NCBI RefSeq assembly: GCF_001281315.1
Contig: NZ_CP012479.1
Location: 1,054,001-1,118,000, forward strand
From: Arthrobacter sp. ERGS1:01
GTDB taxonomy: Bacteria > Actinomycetota > Actinomycetes > Actinomycetales > Micrococcaceae
Reading direction: 5' to 3'
Length of the DNA: 64,000 nt
Shown: positions 25,471 to 35,812 of the stretch, in pieces
Layout: each line of letters starts with the position of its first letter
Numbering within the stretch: the first letter of the stretch is position 1
The notes under the pieces: model-generated
Database searches by the model: none
What the model saw: only the letters and a program-made list of their open reading frames with translations
What the model was told of the DNA's origin: nothing
Program-made: the position numbers and the translations under genes

Positions 25471-27072
25471 ATGGAAGCTCTGGACATTGCCCGGTGGCAG
25501 TTCGGAATCGTCACGGTGTACCACTTTTTGATGGTTCCGCTGACGATCGGGCTCGGCACGCTGGTGGCCATCATGCAAACCACCTGGCTGCGCACGGGCA
25601 AGGAGGAATACCTGCGCATGACGAAGTTCTGGGGGAAACTCTTCCTCATCAACTTCATCATGGGTGTCGCCACGGGCATCGTGCAGGAATTCCAGTTCGG
25701 CATGGCATGGAGCGAATACAGCCGCTTCGTGGGCGACGTCTTCGGCGCCCCGCTGGCCATGGAGGCGCTGCTCGCGTTCTTCGTCGAATCAACCTTCCTG
25801 GGCCTGTGGATCTTCGGCTGGAAGAAACTGCCCGCCAAAATCCACCTGGCCTGCCTGTGGATCGCCGTCTGTGGCTCCATCGTCTCCGCCTACTTCATCC
25901 TTGTCGCCAACTCCTGGATGCAGCACCCCGTGGGCGTTGAAATGCACAACGGCCACCCCCAGATGGTGGACGCCTGGGCCGTCTTCACGAACAACACCGC
26001 CCTCGTGGCCTTCTTCCACACCATCACCGGCGCCCTGGCCGTTGCCGGCGCCTTCCTGCTCGGCATCGCCTGGTACCACCTGTGGCGCCGCCGCCACGAC
26101 GGCATCGACACCGTAGACGCGAACGGACGCGTGGTGGTGGGGGAGTCGGCCACCATCCCGGGCAGGGACAAGAAGGACCACTCCCTGTGGATCAAGTCCC
26201 TACGGATCGGCGCCGTGGTGGCGATCATCGGCTTTGGCGGCTCCGCGATCTCCGGGGACCTCTCCGGCAAGCTCATGTTTGAACAGCAGCCCATGAAGAT
26301 GGCCGCCGCCGAGGCCGCCTGCCACGACGGCACCAGCTTCTCGGTGCTGTCGATCGGCAACCTCAGCAGCCGCAACTGCGACGACGTCAAGGCCGTCATC
26401 GAGATCCCCGGCCTGCTCTCCTTCCTGGCCCACAGCGACTTCACGACCGACGTCAAGGGCGTCAACACGCTGGTGCCCGAATACCAGGCCAAATACGGCA
26501 CCAACCTGCCCGACAACCCCATCTACGGCAGCCGCGCCGGCCAGGCCATCAACTACGTGCCCGTCATGCCCGTGACCTACTGGGGCTTCCGCATGATGAT
26601 CGGCTTTGGCGGGCTTGCCGCCCTGGCCGCGGCCGTGGCGCTCTACGCCACCCGCAAGGGGACCGTGCCGCGCCCCAAATGGCTCATGCGACTGGCCCTG
26701 GTGGGCATCCTGGCCCCGTTCGGCGCCAACGCGGCCGGCTGGATCTTTACCGAAATGGGCAGGCAGCCATTCGTGGTGGCGCCCAACCCGTCGATGAGCG
26801 GCATCGACCAGGTGTTCATGTTCACCGCGGCCGCCGTCTCGCCCGGCGTTTCGGCAGGGGAGCTGATCTTCTCCGTCGCGGCCCTGGGCACCGTGTACGC
26901 CGTGCTGCTGGTGGTGGAGGTGGTATTGCTGACCAAGTACATCCGCGGCGGCGCCGTTTCCGCCATGCCGGAGCTGGCCCATCCGCCCAAGGGTCCCGCT
27001 GACGGGGCCGACGACGACGCCACCGGCGATGACGGGAAGGCCGGCGACGATGTCCTTGCCTTTGCCTACTGA
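25471..27072 (+). CDS. cydA: Cytochrome bd ubiquinol/menaquinol oxidase subunit I, 533 aa
   Basis: Haem-bearing subunit of the high-affinity terminal oxidase, which reduces oxygen with quinol electrons at low oxygen. Nine or so membrane helices are visible. The haem ligands can be placed: H18 (WQFGIVTVYHF), H183 (AFFHTITGA) and M429 in TEMGRQPF, which includes the family's GRQP motif. The quinol (Q) loop is of the short type. An acidic C-terminal tail (GADDDATGDDGKAGDD) is unusual in composition but harmless in position. The ATG at 25471 has GAGGGAAG just upstream and is preferred over a TTG one codon earlier. It heads the cydA-cydB-cydDC operon and probably carries the BlaI-type operators. 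Confidence 0.97.
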   Translation: MEALDIARWQFGIVTVYHFLMVPLTIGLGTLVAIMQTTWLRTGKEEYLRMTKFWGKLFLINFIMGVATGIVQEFQFGMAWSEYSRFVGDVFGAPLAMEALLAFFVESTFLGLWIFGWKKLPAKIHLACLWIAVCGSIVSAYFILVANSWMQHPVGVEMHNGHPQMVDAWAVFTNNTALVAFFHTITGALAVAGAFLLGIAWYHLWRRRHDGIDTVDANGRVVVGESATIPGRDKKDHSLWIKSLRIGAVVAIIGFGGSAISGDLSGKLMFEQQPMKMAAAEAACHDGTSFSVLSIGNLSSRNCDDVKAVIEIPGLLSFLAHSDFTTDVKGVNTLVPEYQAKYGTNLPDNPIYGSRAGQAINYVPVMPVTYWGFRMMIGFGGLAALAAAVALYATRKGTVPRPKWLMRLALVGILAPFGANAAGWIFTEMGRQPFVVAPNPSMSGIDQVFMFTAAAVSPGVSAGELIFSVAALGTVYAVLLVVEVVLLTKYIRGGAVSAMPELAHPPKGPADGADDDATGDDGKAGDDVLAFAY

Positions 27073-27118
27073 GCCCACCGCCAACCCCGCGCCGACCCGC
27101 TGGATTTAAGGACTACCC

Positions 27119-28159
27119 ATGGACTTCCTCCCCACCCTGTGGTTCATTCTCATCGCCGTGCTGTGGACCGGCTACCTGTTCCTTGAGGGCTTCGACCTCG
27201 GCGTCGGCATGCTCATGAAGACCTTCGCCCGGGATGAAAAGGAGCGCCGGCTCCTGCTGAACACGGTTGGACCGGTGTGGGACGGCAACGAGGTGTGGCT
27301 GCTGACGGCCGCCGGAGCCACCTTCGCAGCGTTCCCGTTCTGGTACGCATCCTTGTTCTCCTCCCTGTACATTCCGCTCGTGTTCGTACTCCTGGCCCTG
27401 ATCTTCCGGGCCGTGGCCTTCGAATACCGCGGCAAGGTGCACGCAGACAGGTGGCGGACCGCCTGGGACTGGGCCATCGCGCTGGGCTCCTTCGTAGCCG
27501 CATTCGGCATCGGCGCCATGCTGGGCCTGACCACCACGGGCCTGCCGCTGAACGCCAACGGCGACCGCGTGGGCGGGCCGTTCGCCTGGTTCACCTGGTA
27601 CGCCGTGCTGGGCGGGCTCGCCGTGGTGTGCTTTGCCCTGGTCCACGCCGCAGCGTTCCTGGCCCTGAAGACCGACGGCGCCGTGCGCCTCCGTGCCCGC
27701 CGCCTCGTGGGGCGGTGGCTCCCGCTGGGACTGCTGCCGCTGGCCGCTTGGGCCGTGTCCGTGGCCGTGATGAACGGCAAATGGTTCAGCTGGCTGTTGA
27801 TCGGTGTCGCCGTCGTAGCCGCCGCGGCATCCTGGCTGGCCAACCGGCGGGACCGGGAGGGCTTCAGCTTCCTGGCCATGGGCGTGTTCCTGGTGGTGGG
27901 CAGTGCCGCCATCTTCAGCGCCGTGTTCCCCGTGGTGCTGCCCTCAACGCTCAACGACGCCTGGAACCTGACGGTGTCCAACGCCTCGTCCTCCCCATAT
28001 ACGCTGCGCCTCATGTCCATCGTGGCGGCCGTCGGCGTGCCGCTCGTGCTGGCCTACCAGGCATGGACGTACTGGATCTTCCGCAAGCGCATCTCCGTGG
28101 CGAACCTGCCCGAACCGCACGACTTTGCCGCCGCCGTCGCCCCCGGAGGGAACGCCTAG
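27119..28159 (+). CDS. cydB: Cytochrome bd oxidase subunit II, 346 aa
   Basis: Second structural subunit of cytochrome bd oxidase. It supports the haem-bearing CydA in the membrane. The family's N-terminus is recognisable (LWFILIAVLWTGYLFLEGFDLGVGML), with the conserved GFDLG motif, then RLLLNTVGPVWDGNEVWL and FRAVAFEYRGK. About eight to nine hydrophobic helices follow. It starts 46 bases after cydA, and the cydDC start lies one base after its stop, so the three are one operon. Length and motifs are standard. Confidence 0.97.
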   Translation: MDFLPTLWFILIAVLWTGYLFLEGFDLGVGMLMKTFARDEKERRLLLNTVGPVWDGNEVWLLTAAGATFAAFPFWYASLFSSLYIPLVFVLLALIFRAVAFEYRGKVHADRWRTAWDWAIALGSFVAAFGIGAMLGLTTTGLPLNANGDRVGGPFAWFTWYAVLGGLAVVCFALVHAAAFLALKTDGAVRLRARRLVGRWLPLGLLPLAAWAVSVAVMNGKWFSWLLIGVAVVAAAASWLANRRDREGFSFLAMGVFLVVGSAAIFSAVFPVVLPSTLNDAWNLTVSNASSSPYTLRLMSIVAAVGVPLVLAYQAWTYWIFRKRISVANLPEPHDFAAAVAPGGNA

Positions 28160-28160
28160 C

Positions 28161-31100
28161 ATGAGCCCGCGCCCCGCCATCCCCGCCGGCAAACGCACCC
28201 GCCGGGCCCTGGCCGGCCTGGCGGCACTCGCGGCCCTGAAGGCCGTGGCCCTGGTGCTGATCATGGCAGCCCTGGCCCACGCCCTGGCCCGTTGGGCCGG
28301 CGGCGCCAACCCGGACGCCGTCAGGCTCGCCGTGCAAGGCGGAGTGGGCGCGCTGTTGTTGGGCGGTGCCGTGTGGGGCCAGCAAATCCTGGCCCGCCGC
28401 GCCGCCCTCGGCACCAAGGAGGAATTGCGCGCTAAACTCATCGCCCACCGGCTGAGCCCGCGCGGACTGGCCGGGAGCCGGGGCGACGTCGGCGCCGAGG
28501 GCATGCTGGCCAGCCGCGGCCTGGACGGCCTGGACGACTACTTCACCGCCTACCTGCCGGCGCTCGTCAGCTGCGCCGTGCTGCCGCTCATGCTGGGCGT
28601 GCAAATCCTCATCTCCGACTGGGTCAGCGCACTCATCGTGGTCCTCACCGTCCCCCTGGTGCCGGTGTTCATGATCCTGATCGGCTTCCACACCCAGGAA
28701 CGGGTGGAACTGGCCGCCAAGGGGCTCGACCGGCTCTCCAACCACCTGCTGGAACTGGCCCGCGGGCTGCCCGTATTGGTGGGCCTGCGCCGCGCCGGCG
28801 CCCAGCGCAAGGCGCTCGCCGACGTGTCCGAACGCTACCGCAGCTCCACCATGGCCACACTGCGCACGGCATTCCTGTCCTCCATGGCGCTGGAATTGAT
28901 CAGCACCATCTCCGTGGCCGTGGTGGCCGTGTTCATCGGCGTGCGGCTGGTCTACGGGGACATGCCGCTGGAAGCCGGGCTGCTGGCCCTCATGCTGGCC
29001 CCCGAATGCTTCCGGCCGCTGCGCGAGGTGGGCGCCGCCCACCATGGCAGCGAGGACGGCGTCGAGGCGCTGCGCCGGGTCAATGAAATCCTTGCCGACG
29101 GGGCGGCTACCGACGTGCCCGCCACGTTCGACGCTGGCAATCCGGTTGTCGCGGCCGCTCACCTGGCCGTGAGCTACCCGGACCGGACCGAACCGGCGCT
29201 CGCCGACTTCTCTGCCTCCGTCGAGCCCGGCGGCGTGCTGGTCCTGGACGGTGCCAGCGGCACGGGAAAGTCAACGGCCCTTGCAGCCTTCGCCGGAGTC
29301 CTGTCAGGCAGCGGCGCCGGTCTGTCCGGCGAACTGCGGCCGGCCCGCCCGGGCACCGCCGTGTGGGTGGCCCAGCATCCGGCCTTCACCGAGGACACCG
29401 TCGCAGCCGATGTTGCGCTCTACGCGGCCGGCCCCGCCGGAATTCCCGTCCCCGAGACCGTTGTCGCGGACGCGCTGGTCCGCGTCAACGCCGCACACCT
29501 GGCGGGCCGGTCACCGTGGGATTGCAGCCCGGGGGAACTGCGCCGCGTGGCCGTGGCCCGGGCGCTGGCCCGCATAGCGGCCGATCCCGCCTTCGACGTG
29601 GCCCTCCTGGACGAGCCCACCGCCCACCTTGACCCGGAATCCGCCGACGCCGTCCGCCGGGCCCTGGCCGCACTCCGCGGCACCGTGGCCCTGGTGGTGG
29701 CCACCCACGACACCGTGCTGGCCGCCCTTCTTCGCGGCGAAACGGCGCCCGCGCAGTCCCACGGCGCGCAGTCCCACCCCGCCACCGTGGAGCCCCTACC
29801 GGACTCACAGGGGTCCGCGCAAGAGTCCGCAGCCCCGTCCTCAGCCGACCAGAACGGCACCGAGACCGGGCCCGCACGGTTCAAATGGTCCTGGCTGCGG
29901 CAGTTGCCGTGGCGCTCGCCGCGGTTTGCGGCCGGCGTCATCGTTTCCGCCTTGGCGACCCTAAGCGCCGCCGCCTTGTCCGGGGTCTCCGGCTGGCTGA
30001 TCGTGTGGGCCGCCGACCGCCCGCCCATGCTGTACCTCATGACGCTCATTGTTGGCGTCCGAGCCTTTGGCTTGGGCCGCTCCGTGCTGCGGTACTGCGA
30101 GCGGCTCCTCACGCACGACGCCGTGTTCCGCTGGGCCGCCGGGCTGCGCCTGAAGCTGTGGGACGCGCTGGGCTCGAACGTCCGCCACTGGGGCAGGCTG
30201 ACCCGCTCCGGCGGCTCGCTGGGCACGCTCGTGGCCGACGTCGACGAACTCCGCGACGCCCTGCCGCGCGCCGTGGTGCCGATCCCGGCCGCCGCCATCT
30301 CCTTCCTGGCCGTGCTGGCCGCCGTTCTCTGGCTGGCTCCGCCGGCCACCGGCGTGGTGGTGGTCCTGGGCGTGCTGGCCCTGCTGGTGCTGCCTGTGGT
30401 GGTCTTCCGCTCACAACGCCGGGCCTCCGCCGCTGCCGCCCTGCACCGCTCCTGGCTGGCCGGCCGGGCCACCACCTTGCTGTCCGCGGCCGGGCAGCTG
30501 TCCGCCAACGGCGTGGGGGAGGCGCAGGCGGCTGACTTTGCCCGCCGTGACCTGGCCGTCTCCGCCCCGCTGCGCCGGCTGGCCTGGTCCAACGGGCTGG
30601 GACAGTCGGCCGTGTCCGTGCTGACCTCATTGGCGGCCGTTGCCGTCACGGCGGCCGCGATCGCCGCCGGGATCGACCCGCGCGCCGCGGCCGTGGCGGC
30701 CCTGCTCATGCTGGCCCTCGCCGAACCCCTGGGCCAGTACGTTGACGCCGTGGCCGAGCTTCCCGTGCTGGGCGCCATGCTGGCCCGCACCATGCCGCTG
30801 CTGGACGCCCCGCCCACCGTGGGTGCCGGAGCTGCACGGGACGGAGCCGTGCTTGAGGGTGCAGGGGCAGACGCCACCACCGAGGTGGAAACGCTGCGGC
30901 TGGACAACGTCACGGCCCGCTACCCGGACGCTGCTGAGCCCGTCTTCACGGGCATCAGCGGGGGCACAAGCCGCGGGCAGTGGTGGTCCGTGACCGGGCC
31001 GTCGGGCTCCGGGAAATCCACCCTCCTGGCCGTATTGCTCGGCTTCCTCGCCCCGGAGGCGGGACGGTACACGCTCAATGACACAGCCGCGAACGCGGAG

Positions 31101-31574
31101 ACGCTGCGGAACATCGCCTGGTGCCCGCAGGAGGCCTACCTGTTCAACTCCACCCTGCGCGGAAACCTGGCGCTGGCCCGTCCGGCCACGTCGCCGCCGG
31201 ACGACGCCGAACTTGAGTCAGTCCTGGAAACCGTGGGCCTGGGCCCTTGGTTGGCCGGCCTGCCGGACGGCTTGGAAACCCGTGTGGGCCCCGGCGGGCA
31301 CTCGCTCTCCGGCGGGCAGCGCACCCGGGTGGCCGTGGCCCGCACGCTCGTGGCCGGCGCCGGCGTCGTGCTGCTCGATGAACCCACGGCACACTTGGGC
31401 GCCGACGAGGCCGTGGAGCTGGTCGTGGAGCTGCGCGGTGCCCTCAAGGACGCCGCCGTGGTGCTCGTGACGCACGATTCCGCCCTGGCTGCGGAGGGTG
31501 ACACCCGCCTGGTGCTTGAATCTCGACAGGCCGTCACCGCCGATTCCGTGGTGCGGGCAGGGGCCGGCGTTTAG
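28161..31574 (+). CDS. cydDC: Fused CydD-CydC thiol (cysteine/glutathione) ABC exporter, 1137 aa
   Basis: A single chain with two ABC-transporter halves. In bacteria CydDC moves reduced thiols to the periplasmic side and is needed to assemble cytochrome bd. First half: six membrane helices, then Walker A GASGTGKST (K370), a signature degenerate from LSGGQ to CSPGEL, and Walker B VALLDEPTAH. After a disordered joining region (about 530-570) the second half repeats the plan, with Walker A GPSGSGKST (K952), an intact LSGGQ at 1049 and Walker B VVLLDEPTAH. The degenerate first site suggests only one fully active ATP site. The ATG at 28161 follows GGAGGG and lies one base after cydB. The fusion is known in several actinobacteria. 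Confidence 0.95.
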   Translation: MSPRPAIPAGKRTRRALAGLAALAALKAVALVLIMAALAHALARWAGGANPDAVRLAVQGGVGALLLGGAVWGQQILARRAALGTKEELRAKLIAHRLSPRGLAGSRGDVGAEGMLASRGLDGLDDYFTAYLPALVSCAVLPLMLGVQILISDWVSALIVVLTVPLVPVFMILIGFHTQERVELAAKGLDRLSNHLLELARGLPVLVGLRRAGAQRKALADVSERYRSSTMATLRTAFLSSMALELISTISVAVVAVFIGVRLVYGDMPLEAGLLALMLAPECFRPLREVGAAHHGSEDGVEALRRVNEILADGAATDVPATFDAGNPVVAAAHLAVSYPDRTEPALADFSASVEPGGVLVLDGASGTGKSTALAAFAGVLSGSGAGLSGELRPARPGTAVWVAQHPAFTEDTVAADVALYAAGPAGIPVPETVVADALVRVNAAHLAGRSPWDCSPGELRRVAVARALARIAADPAFDVALLDEPTAHLDPESADAVRRALAALRGTVALVVATHDTVLAALLRGETAPAQSHGAQSHPATVEPLPDSQGSAQESAAPSSADQNGTETGPARFKWSWLRQLPWRSPRFAAGVIVSALATLSAAALSGVSGWLIVWAADRPPMLYLMTLIVGVRAFGLGRSVLRYCERLLTHDAVFRWAAGLRLKLWDALGSNVRHWGRLTRSGGSLGTLVADVDELRDALPRAVVPIPAAAISFLAVLAAVLWLAPPATGVVVVLGVLALLVLPVVVFRSQRRASAAAALHRSWLAGRATTLLSAAGQLSANGVGEAQAADFARRDLAVSAPLRRLAWSNGLGQSAVSVLTSLAAVAVTAAAIAAGIDPRAAAVAALLMLALAEPLGQYVDAVAELPVLGAMLARTMPLLDAPPTVGAGAARDGAVLEGAGADATTEVETLRLDNVTARYPDAAEPVFTGISGGTSRGQWWSVTGPSGSGKSTLLAVLLGFLAPEAGRYTLNDTAANAETLRNIAWCPQEAYLFNSTLRGNLALARPATSPPDDAELESVLETVGLGPWLAGLPDGLETRVGPGGHSLSGGQRTRVAVARTLVAGAGVVLLDEPTAHLGADEAVELVVELRGALKDAAVVLVTHDSALAAEGDTRLVLESRQAVTADSVVRAGAGV

Positions 31575-31583
31575 GCTGGGGGA

Positions 31584-32567
31584 ATGACGAACCAGGCCCC
31601 CATCGCCCTGCCCGCCGCCGACGGACTGTACTTCCGGCCGCTTTCGGAAGCCGATCTCCAAGGGTGGCTGGAGCTCGTGGTGCGCATCGCCGAGGCCGAG
31701 AAGGCGCCCTGGCACGACCAGCGCTCGGACCTGGTGGAGGTGCTGGAATCGGAGCAGGACCCGGTGGCCGAGAACACCCTGATTGGCGTCGATACCGACG
31801 GCGCGCCCCGGGCCTATGGATTCGTGGCCAAGAACCCCGCCTCCGCCTACGGCTATGCCTTTGGCGGCGTCGACCCCACCTGGCAGCGGCGGGGGATCGG
31901 CAGGGCGGTGCTGGCCTGGCAGGAGGCGCACGTGCGCCGGCGCTGTGCGGCCGACGGCAGCGAAACCCCCATGGTGCGCACGTACACCGAGGAGGGCAAC
32001 CCCGCCCGCAACGCCCTGCTGACCAGTGCCGACTACGGCATCGTGCGGTATTTTTCGGAGATGCTGCGCCCGCTGACGGACGCCCCCGAGGTCCGGGAGG
32101 CGCACGGCATCCGGCTCGTGCCGTTCACCCCCGAGCTGGCCGAACCCGTCAGGCTCGCCCACAACGAGGCGTTCACCGACCACTGGGGCTCGGCGCCGCG
32201 CAGCGAACAAAAATGGGCTTTCCTGCTCAAACACGAGGACCTGCGCCCCGACTGGTCGGCCGTGGCGCTCGACGCCGCCACGGGCGAGGTTGCCGGCTAC
32301 CAGCTCTCCATGTACGACCCCGAACGGTTTGCCAGGGAGGGCCGCCGGGAGGGCTACACGGAGATCCTCGGCGTCCGGCGCGCGTGGCGGGGCCGCGGCA
32401 TCGCCCAGGCCCTGCTGGCCGACGCCATGGCCCGGTACAAGGCGGCCGGCATGGACCACGCCAGCCTGGACGTGGACACCGAAAATCCCTCGGGTGCCCT
32501 GGGCCTCTACGAGTTCCTGGGCTACCGGCCGCTGCGCCGCAGCATGGCCTGGGACAAGGTGCTGTAG
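31584..32567 (+). CDS. Tandem GNAT acetyltransferase, 327 aa
   Basis: Two GNAT domains in one chain. Domain 1 (about 10-160) has the acetyl-CoA loop in VDPTWQRRGIGRAVL. Domain 2 (about 175-325) has it in VRRAWRGRGIAQALL, followed by the family's LGLYEFLGYRPLRRS ending. Both loops keep the Q/R-x-x-G-x-G/A pattern, so either might bind acetyl-CoA. Tandem GNATs of this size include mycothiol synthase MshD, but no specific MshD features could be confirmed and the substrate stays open. It starts ten bases after cydDC, so it may be the last gene of that transcript. It is convergent with the DinB gene only five bases away. Confidence 0.85.
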   Translation: MTNQAPIALPAADGLYFRPLSEADLQGWLELVVRIAEAEKAPWHDQRSDLVEVLESEQDPVAENTLIGVDTDGAPRAYGFVAKNPASAYGYAFGGVDPTWQRRGIGRAVLAWQEAHVRRRCAADGSETPMVRTYTEEGNPARNALLTSADYGIVRYFSEMLRPLTDAPEVREAHGIRLVPFTPELAEPVRLAHNEAFTDHWGSAPRSEQKWAFLLKHEDLRPDWSAVALDAATGEVAGYQLSMYDPERFAREGRREGYTEILGVRRAWRGRGIAQALLADAMARYKAAGMDHASLDVDTENPSGALGLYEFLGYRPLRRSMAWDKVL

Positions 32568-32571
32568 CCGC

Positions 32572-33090
32572 CTACGCGTCGATGTCGTGCAGGTGGTGGA
32601 TGACGTCGTGCAGGAAGTAGCCGGCCAGGGTCAGCACCGTGAATTCCGAGCCGTTGCTGCGCAGCCCGCGCCGCTCCCACTGCTCCTGTGTGACGGAGCC
32701 AAAGGCGTCCGCCACGTCGCTGCCGGCCTGCACCAGTTGGTGGTAGACCTCCCGGGCGTCAAGCCCCGCATAGTTCCCATCGAGGGCCGCCTGGTCCTGG
32801 TCCCAGTTGGCAAACACCGGGTTCTCCTGCGTGAGCATGAGTTGCAGACGGGCCTCGAACACGTCGAAGACGTCGCGGACGTGGGCGGCATACTCAAGCA
32901 CCGACCACGTTGAGTCGTCGGGGCGCTGGTCCGCCGTCGCCCGGTTCAGGGCCGCCTGCCAGCGCGGCAGCAGGGCCGGGATGGCGGTGGCGACGGCGGC
33001 CGGGGTGGTTTTGGCCGCCTCGAAACCGCACTCCGGGCACGGTGCGGACAGCACCCAGGTCCAGTCTTTGTCATCCGGAATGATAGGCAT
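32572..33090 (-). CDS. DinB/YfiT-like four-helix protein, 172 aa
   Basis: DinB superfamily proteins are helical bundles that bind a metal through three histidines. Many actinobacterial members are thiol (mycothiol or bacillithiol) dependent enzymes. Candidate ligands are visible: a His in EYAAHVRDVF and the C-terminal cluster YFLHDVIHHLHD. The N-terminus carries CPECGFEA, a small extra Cys pair. The gene lies 17 bases after parC on the same strand, so it may be transcribed with it, although the functions seem unrelated. The substrate is unknown. Confidence 0.82.
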   Translation of the reverse strand: MPIIPDDKDWTWVLSAPCPECGFEAAKTTPAAVATAIPALLPRWQAALNRATADQRPDDSTWSVLEYAAHVRDVFDVFEARLQLMLTQENPVFANWDQDQAALDGNYAGLDAREVYHQLVQAGSDVADAFGSVTQEQWERRGLRSNGSEFTVLTLAGYFLHDVIHHLHDIDA

Positions 33091-33107
33091 GCGCCCAGTG
33101 TATGCGG

Positions 33108-35726
33108 TTACTGGAGGGGCAGCTCAAATGCTTCCTGGGTTGCCTCCGGAATTGGCGCCGGATCCGACGCCGGCGCCGAGACGGCAGCCGGGGGAGCCTT
33201 GGGTGTCGGCTCGGCTGCGTGCGAGCCTTCTCCGCCCACGCTGGGTCCCACCAGTTCGATGGCCGCGGACAGGGCCACGCCGGAACCGTCCCGGTGCCCG
33301 TGCTCCACGGGCAATGCCCGGGCCACGCCGGTGGCAGTGGACGCCTTGGCCGGGCCGTGCCCCGCCCAGGACACCATTAGCCGGTCCTCGCCCTTCAGGA
33401 AGCGGTGTGCGCGCACGCCGCCGGTGGCCCGCCCCTTGGCCGGGTATTCGGTGAACGCGGTGACCTTCGCGCTGCCCGACGGCGTGCCGGGCAGGGCGTC
33501 CTGCCCGCCGGCCACCGTGACCACCACGGCGTCGGGGTCCGCAACGGACACTACGCCGAAGCTGAGCACGGAATCGTCCGCGGCAAGCTTGATTCCGGCC
33601 ATGCCGCCGGCCGTGCGGCCCTGCGGGCGCACGTTGGCGGCACTGTAGCGCAGCAGTTGGGCGCGTTCGGTGATGAAGACGAGTTCGTCGTCGTCGTTCA
33701 CGGCCACGGCGGCACCCACCACGACGTCCCTGGGCTTGAGCATGATGTACTCCCACTCGTCCCGGTTCAGCGGGTACTCGGGGGTGACCCGCTTGACGAC
33801 GCCGGCGGCCGTGCCCACGGCGAAGACCGTGTTGAGCGGCACGAAGCCGATGAGGGTTTCGCCCTTGGTGAGCGTGATGAATTCCTTGGCCGCCACGCCG
33901 CCGGCCAGATTGGGCAGCGAGTTGGTGGGCGGCAGCACGGGCATGTCCACGACCTGCAGGCGCAGCATCCGGCCCAGTGAGGTCAGGGCGCCGATCTCGG
34001 CCCGGGCACTGGTTTTGATGATGGAGGTGAACACGTCGTGCTTGGTGCGCCCGCCGGCCTCGACCAGCGTCTCCGCCGTGGAGGTGCGCGCGATCTGCCC
34101 CGAGGCGCTCAGCAGCACCCAGCAGGGGTCGTCGGCGATCTCCAGGGCCAGCGGGGCCACCTTGCCCTTGCCCGCGGGGCCGGCGGCCGCCAGCGCCTTG
34201 GCGACGGACGGGGCCATGGCCTCGGATTCCAGCAGCACGGTGCGGCGCGGGGTGGAGTACTTGGCCGCGACCTCGCCGAGTTCGTCGGAGACCAGCTGGT
34301 GGAGCAGTTCCTTCGACCCGAGGATGGCTTCGAGGGCGGCGATTTCGCGGCGGAGTTCGTCGCGTTCGGCCTCCAGCTCCACCATGGAGAAGCGGGTGAG
34401 CCGGCGCAGCTGCAGGTCCAGGATGTAGTTGGTCTGGATTTCGGAGAGGTCGTAGATGGCCATGAGGCGTTCGCGGGCGGCCGCGACCTCGTCGGAGCTG
34501 CGGATGATCTGGATGACCTCGTCGATGTCGACGATGGCCAGCAGCATGCCCTCCACCAGGTGCAGGCGGTCCTGCTTCTTGCCCAGCCGGAACGCGGTGC
34601 GGCGGCGGACCACGTCGATGCGGTGGGCCACGAAGACCTGCAGCAGCGGCAGCAGGCCCAGGGTTTGCGGCTGCCCGTCCACGAGGCAGACGTTGTTGAT
34701 GCCGAAGGAGTCTTCCATGGGGGTGTAGCGGTACAGCTGGGCCATGACGGCGGCCGGGTTGAAGCCGTTCTTGATCTCGATGACCAGGCGCAGCCCGTGC
34801 TTGCGGTCGGTCAGGTCCACGAGGTCCGCAATGCCCACCAGTTTCTTGGTGTTGATGGCGTCCTTGATCTTCTCGATGACCTTTTCCGGGCCCACCAGGT
34901 ACGGCAGTTCGGTGACGACCAGGCCCACCCGGCGGGGGGAGAGCTGTTCGACGGCCATCGTGGCCCGGGTCTTGAAGGAGCCGCGGCCCGTGGCGTAGGC
35001 GTCGCGGATGCCCTGCAGGCCCACGATGCGCCCGCCCGAGGGCAGGTCCGGCCCGGGGACGTACGCCATGACGTCCTCAAGGGTTGCCTCGGGGTTGGCG
35101 ATCAGGTGCTGGGCGGCGGCAATGACCTCGCCCAGGTTGTGCGGGGCCATGTTGGTGGCCATGCCCACGGCAATGCCGCTGGCGCCGTTGACCAAAAGGT
35201 TAGGGTACGCGGCCGGCAGCACCGAGGGCTGCATCATCTCGTTGTCGTAGCTGGGCACGAAGTCCACCACGTCTTCGCCCAGGTTGCCCGTCAGCTCCAG
35301 GGCTGGGGCGGCCATGCGGGCCTCCGTGTACCGGGGGGCGGCGGGGCCGTCGTCGAGCGAGCCAAAGTTGCCGTGCCCGTCGATCAGGGGCAGGCGCAGG
35401 GAGAAGTCCTGGGCCATGCGCACCATGGTGTCGTAGATGGCGGTGTCGCCGTGCGGGTGCAGCTTGCCCATGACCTCGCCCACCACGCGGGCGCTCTTGA
35501 CGTGTCCCTTGTCGGGGCGCAGGCCCATCTCGCTCATCATGTAAAGGATGCGCCGCTGCACCGGCTTCAGGCCGTCCCGGGCATCGGGGAGCGCCCGGGA
35601 GTAGATCACCGAATAGGCGTACTCAAGGAAGGAACCTTCCATTTCACTGGAGACGTCAATGTCAACGATGTTCTCGGTGAAGTCTTCGCCCATCGTTTCA
35701 TTGGCGGGTTGTTGGCGCTTGGCCAT
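33108..35726 (-). CDS. parC: DNA topoisomerase IV subunit A (second GyrA-type protein), 872 aa
   Basis: DNA-cleaving subunit of a type IIA topoisomerase. The winged-helix domain has the catalytic Y133 in [10 protein letters not shown]. The quinolone-determining segment reads [12 protein letters not shown], with T95 and D99 at the positions of E. coli GyrA S83 and D87. Tower and coiled-coil regions follow ([19 protein letters not shown]). The C-terminal beta-pinwheel holds [12 protein letters not shown] and [16 protein letters not shown] blades, and the tail is Ala/Pro-rich. Paired with the ParE-like protein at 21763-23874 this makes a second topoisomerase besides gyrase. The start has TAAGGAA about 11 bases upstream. 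Divergent from the Pat-type gene across 86 bases. Confidence 0.93.
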   Translation of the reverse strand: MAKRQQPANETMGEDFTENIVDIDVSSEMEGSFLEYAYSVIYSRALPDARDGLKPVQRRILYMMSEMGLRPDKGHVKSARVVGEVMGKLHPHGDTAIYDTMVRMAQDFSLRLPLIDGHGNFGSLDDGPAAPRYTEARMAAPALELTGNLGEDVVDFVPSYDNEMMQPSVLPAAYPNLLVNGASGIAVGMATNMAPHNLGEVIAAAQHLIANPEATLEDVMAYVPGPDLPSGGRIVGLQGIRDAYATGRGSFKTRATMAVEQLSPRRVGLVVTELPYLVGPEKVIEKIKDAINTKKLVGIADLVDLTDRKHGLRLVIEIKNGFNPAAVMAQLYRYTPMEDSFGINNVCLVDGQPQTLGLLPLLQVFVAHRIDVVRRRTAFRLGKKQDRLHLVEGMLLAIVDIDEVIQIIRSSDEVAAARERLMAIYDLSEIQTNYILDLQLRRLTRFSMVELEAERDELRREIAALEAILGSKELLHQLVSDELGEVAAKYSTPRRTVLLESEAMAPSVAKALAAAGPAGKGKVAPLALEIADDPCWVLLSASGQIARTSTAETLVEAGGRTKHDVFTSIIKTSARAEIGALTSLGRMLRLQVVDMPVLPPTNSLPNLAGGVAAKEFITLTKGETLIGFVPLNTVFAVGTAAGVVKRVTPEYPLNRDEWEYIMLKPRDVVVGAAVAVNDDDELVFITERAQLLRYSAANVRPQGRTAGGMAGIKLAADDSVLSFGVVSVADPDAVVVTVAGGQDALPGTPSGSAKVTAFTEYPAKGRATGGVRAHRFLKGEDRLMVSWAGHGPAKASTATGVARALPVEHGHRDGSGVALSAAIELVGPSVGGEGSHAAEPTPKAPPAAVSAPASDPAPIPEATQEAFELPLQ

Positions 35727-35812
35727 GGTGGTGTTGGTTCCTTACCTTGTGTGGTGCGGGTGTTGCGGGCGGGCATGGGCGCTAAAGGCAATCATGTCGG
35801 TACAGTAATTCT

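Noticed and set aside
25251..25880. Upstream extension of the BlaI frame
   Set aside because: It would run antisense through cydA and past the operators; the ATG at 25250 has a good ribosome site and fits the family.
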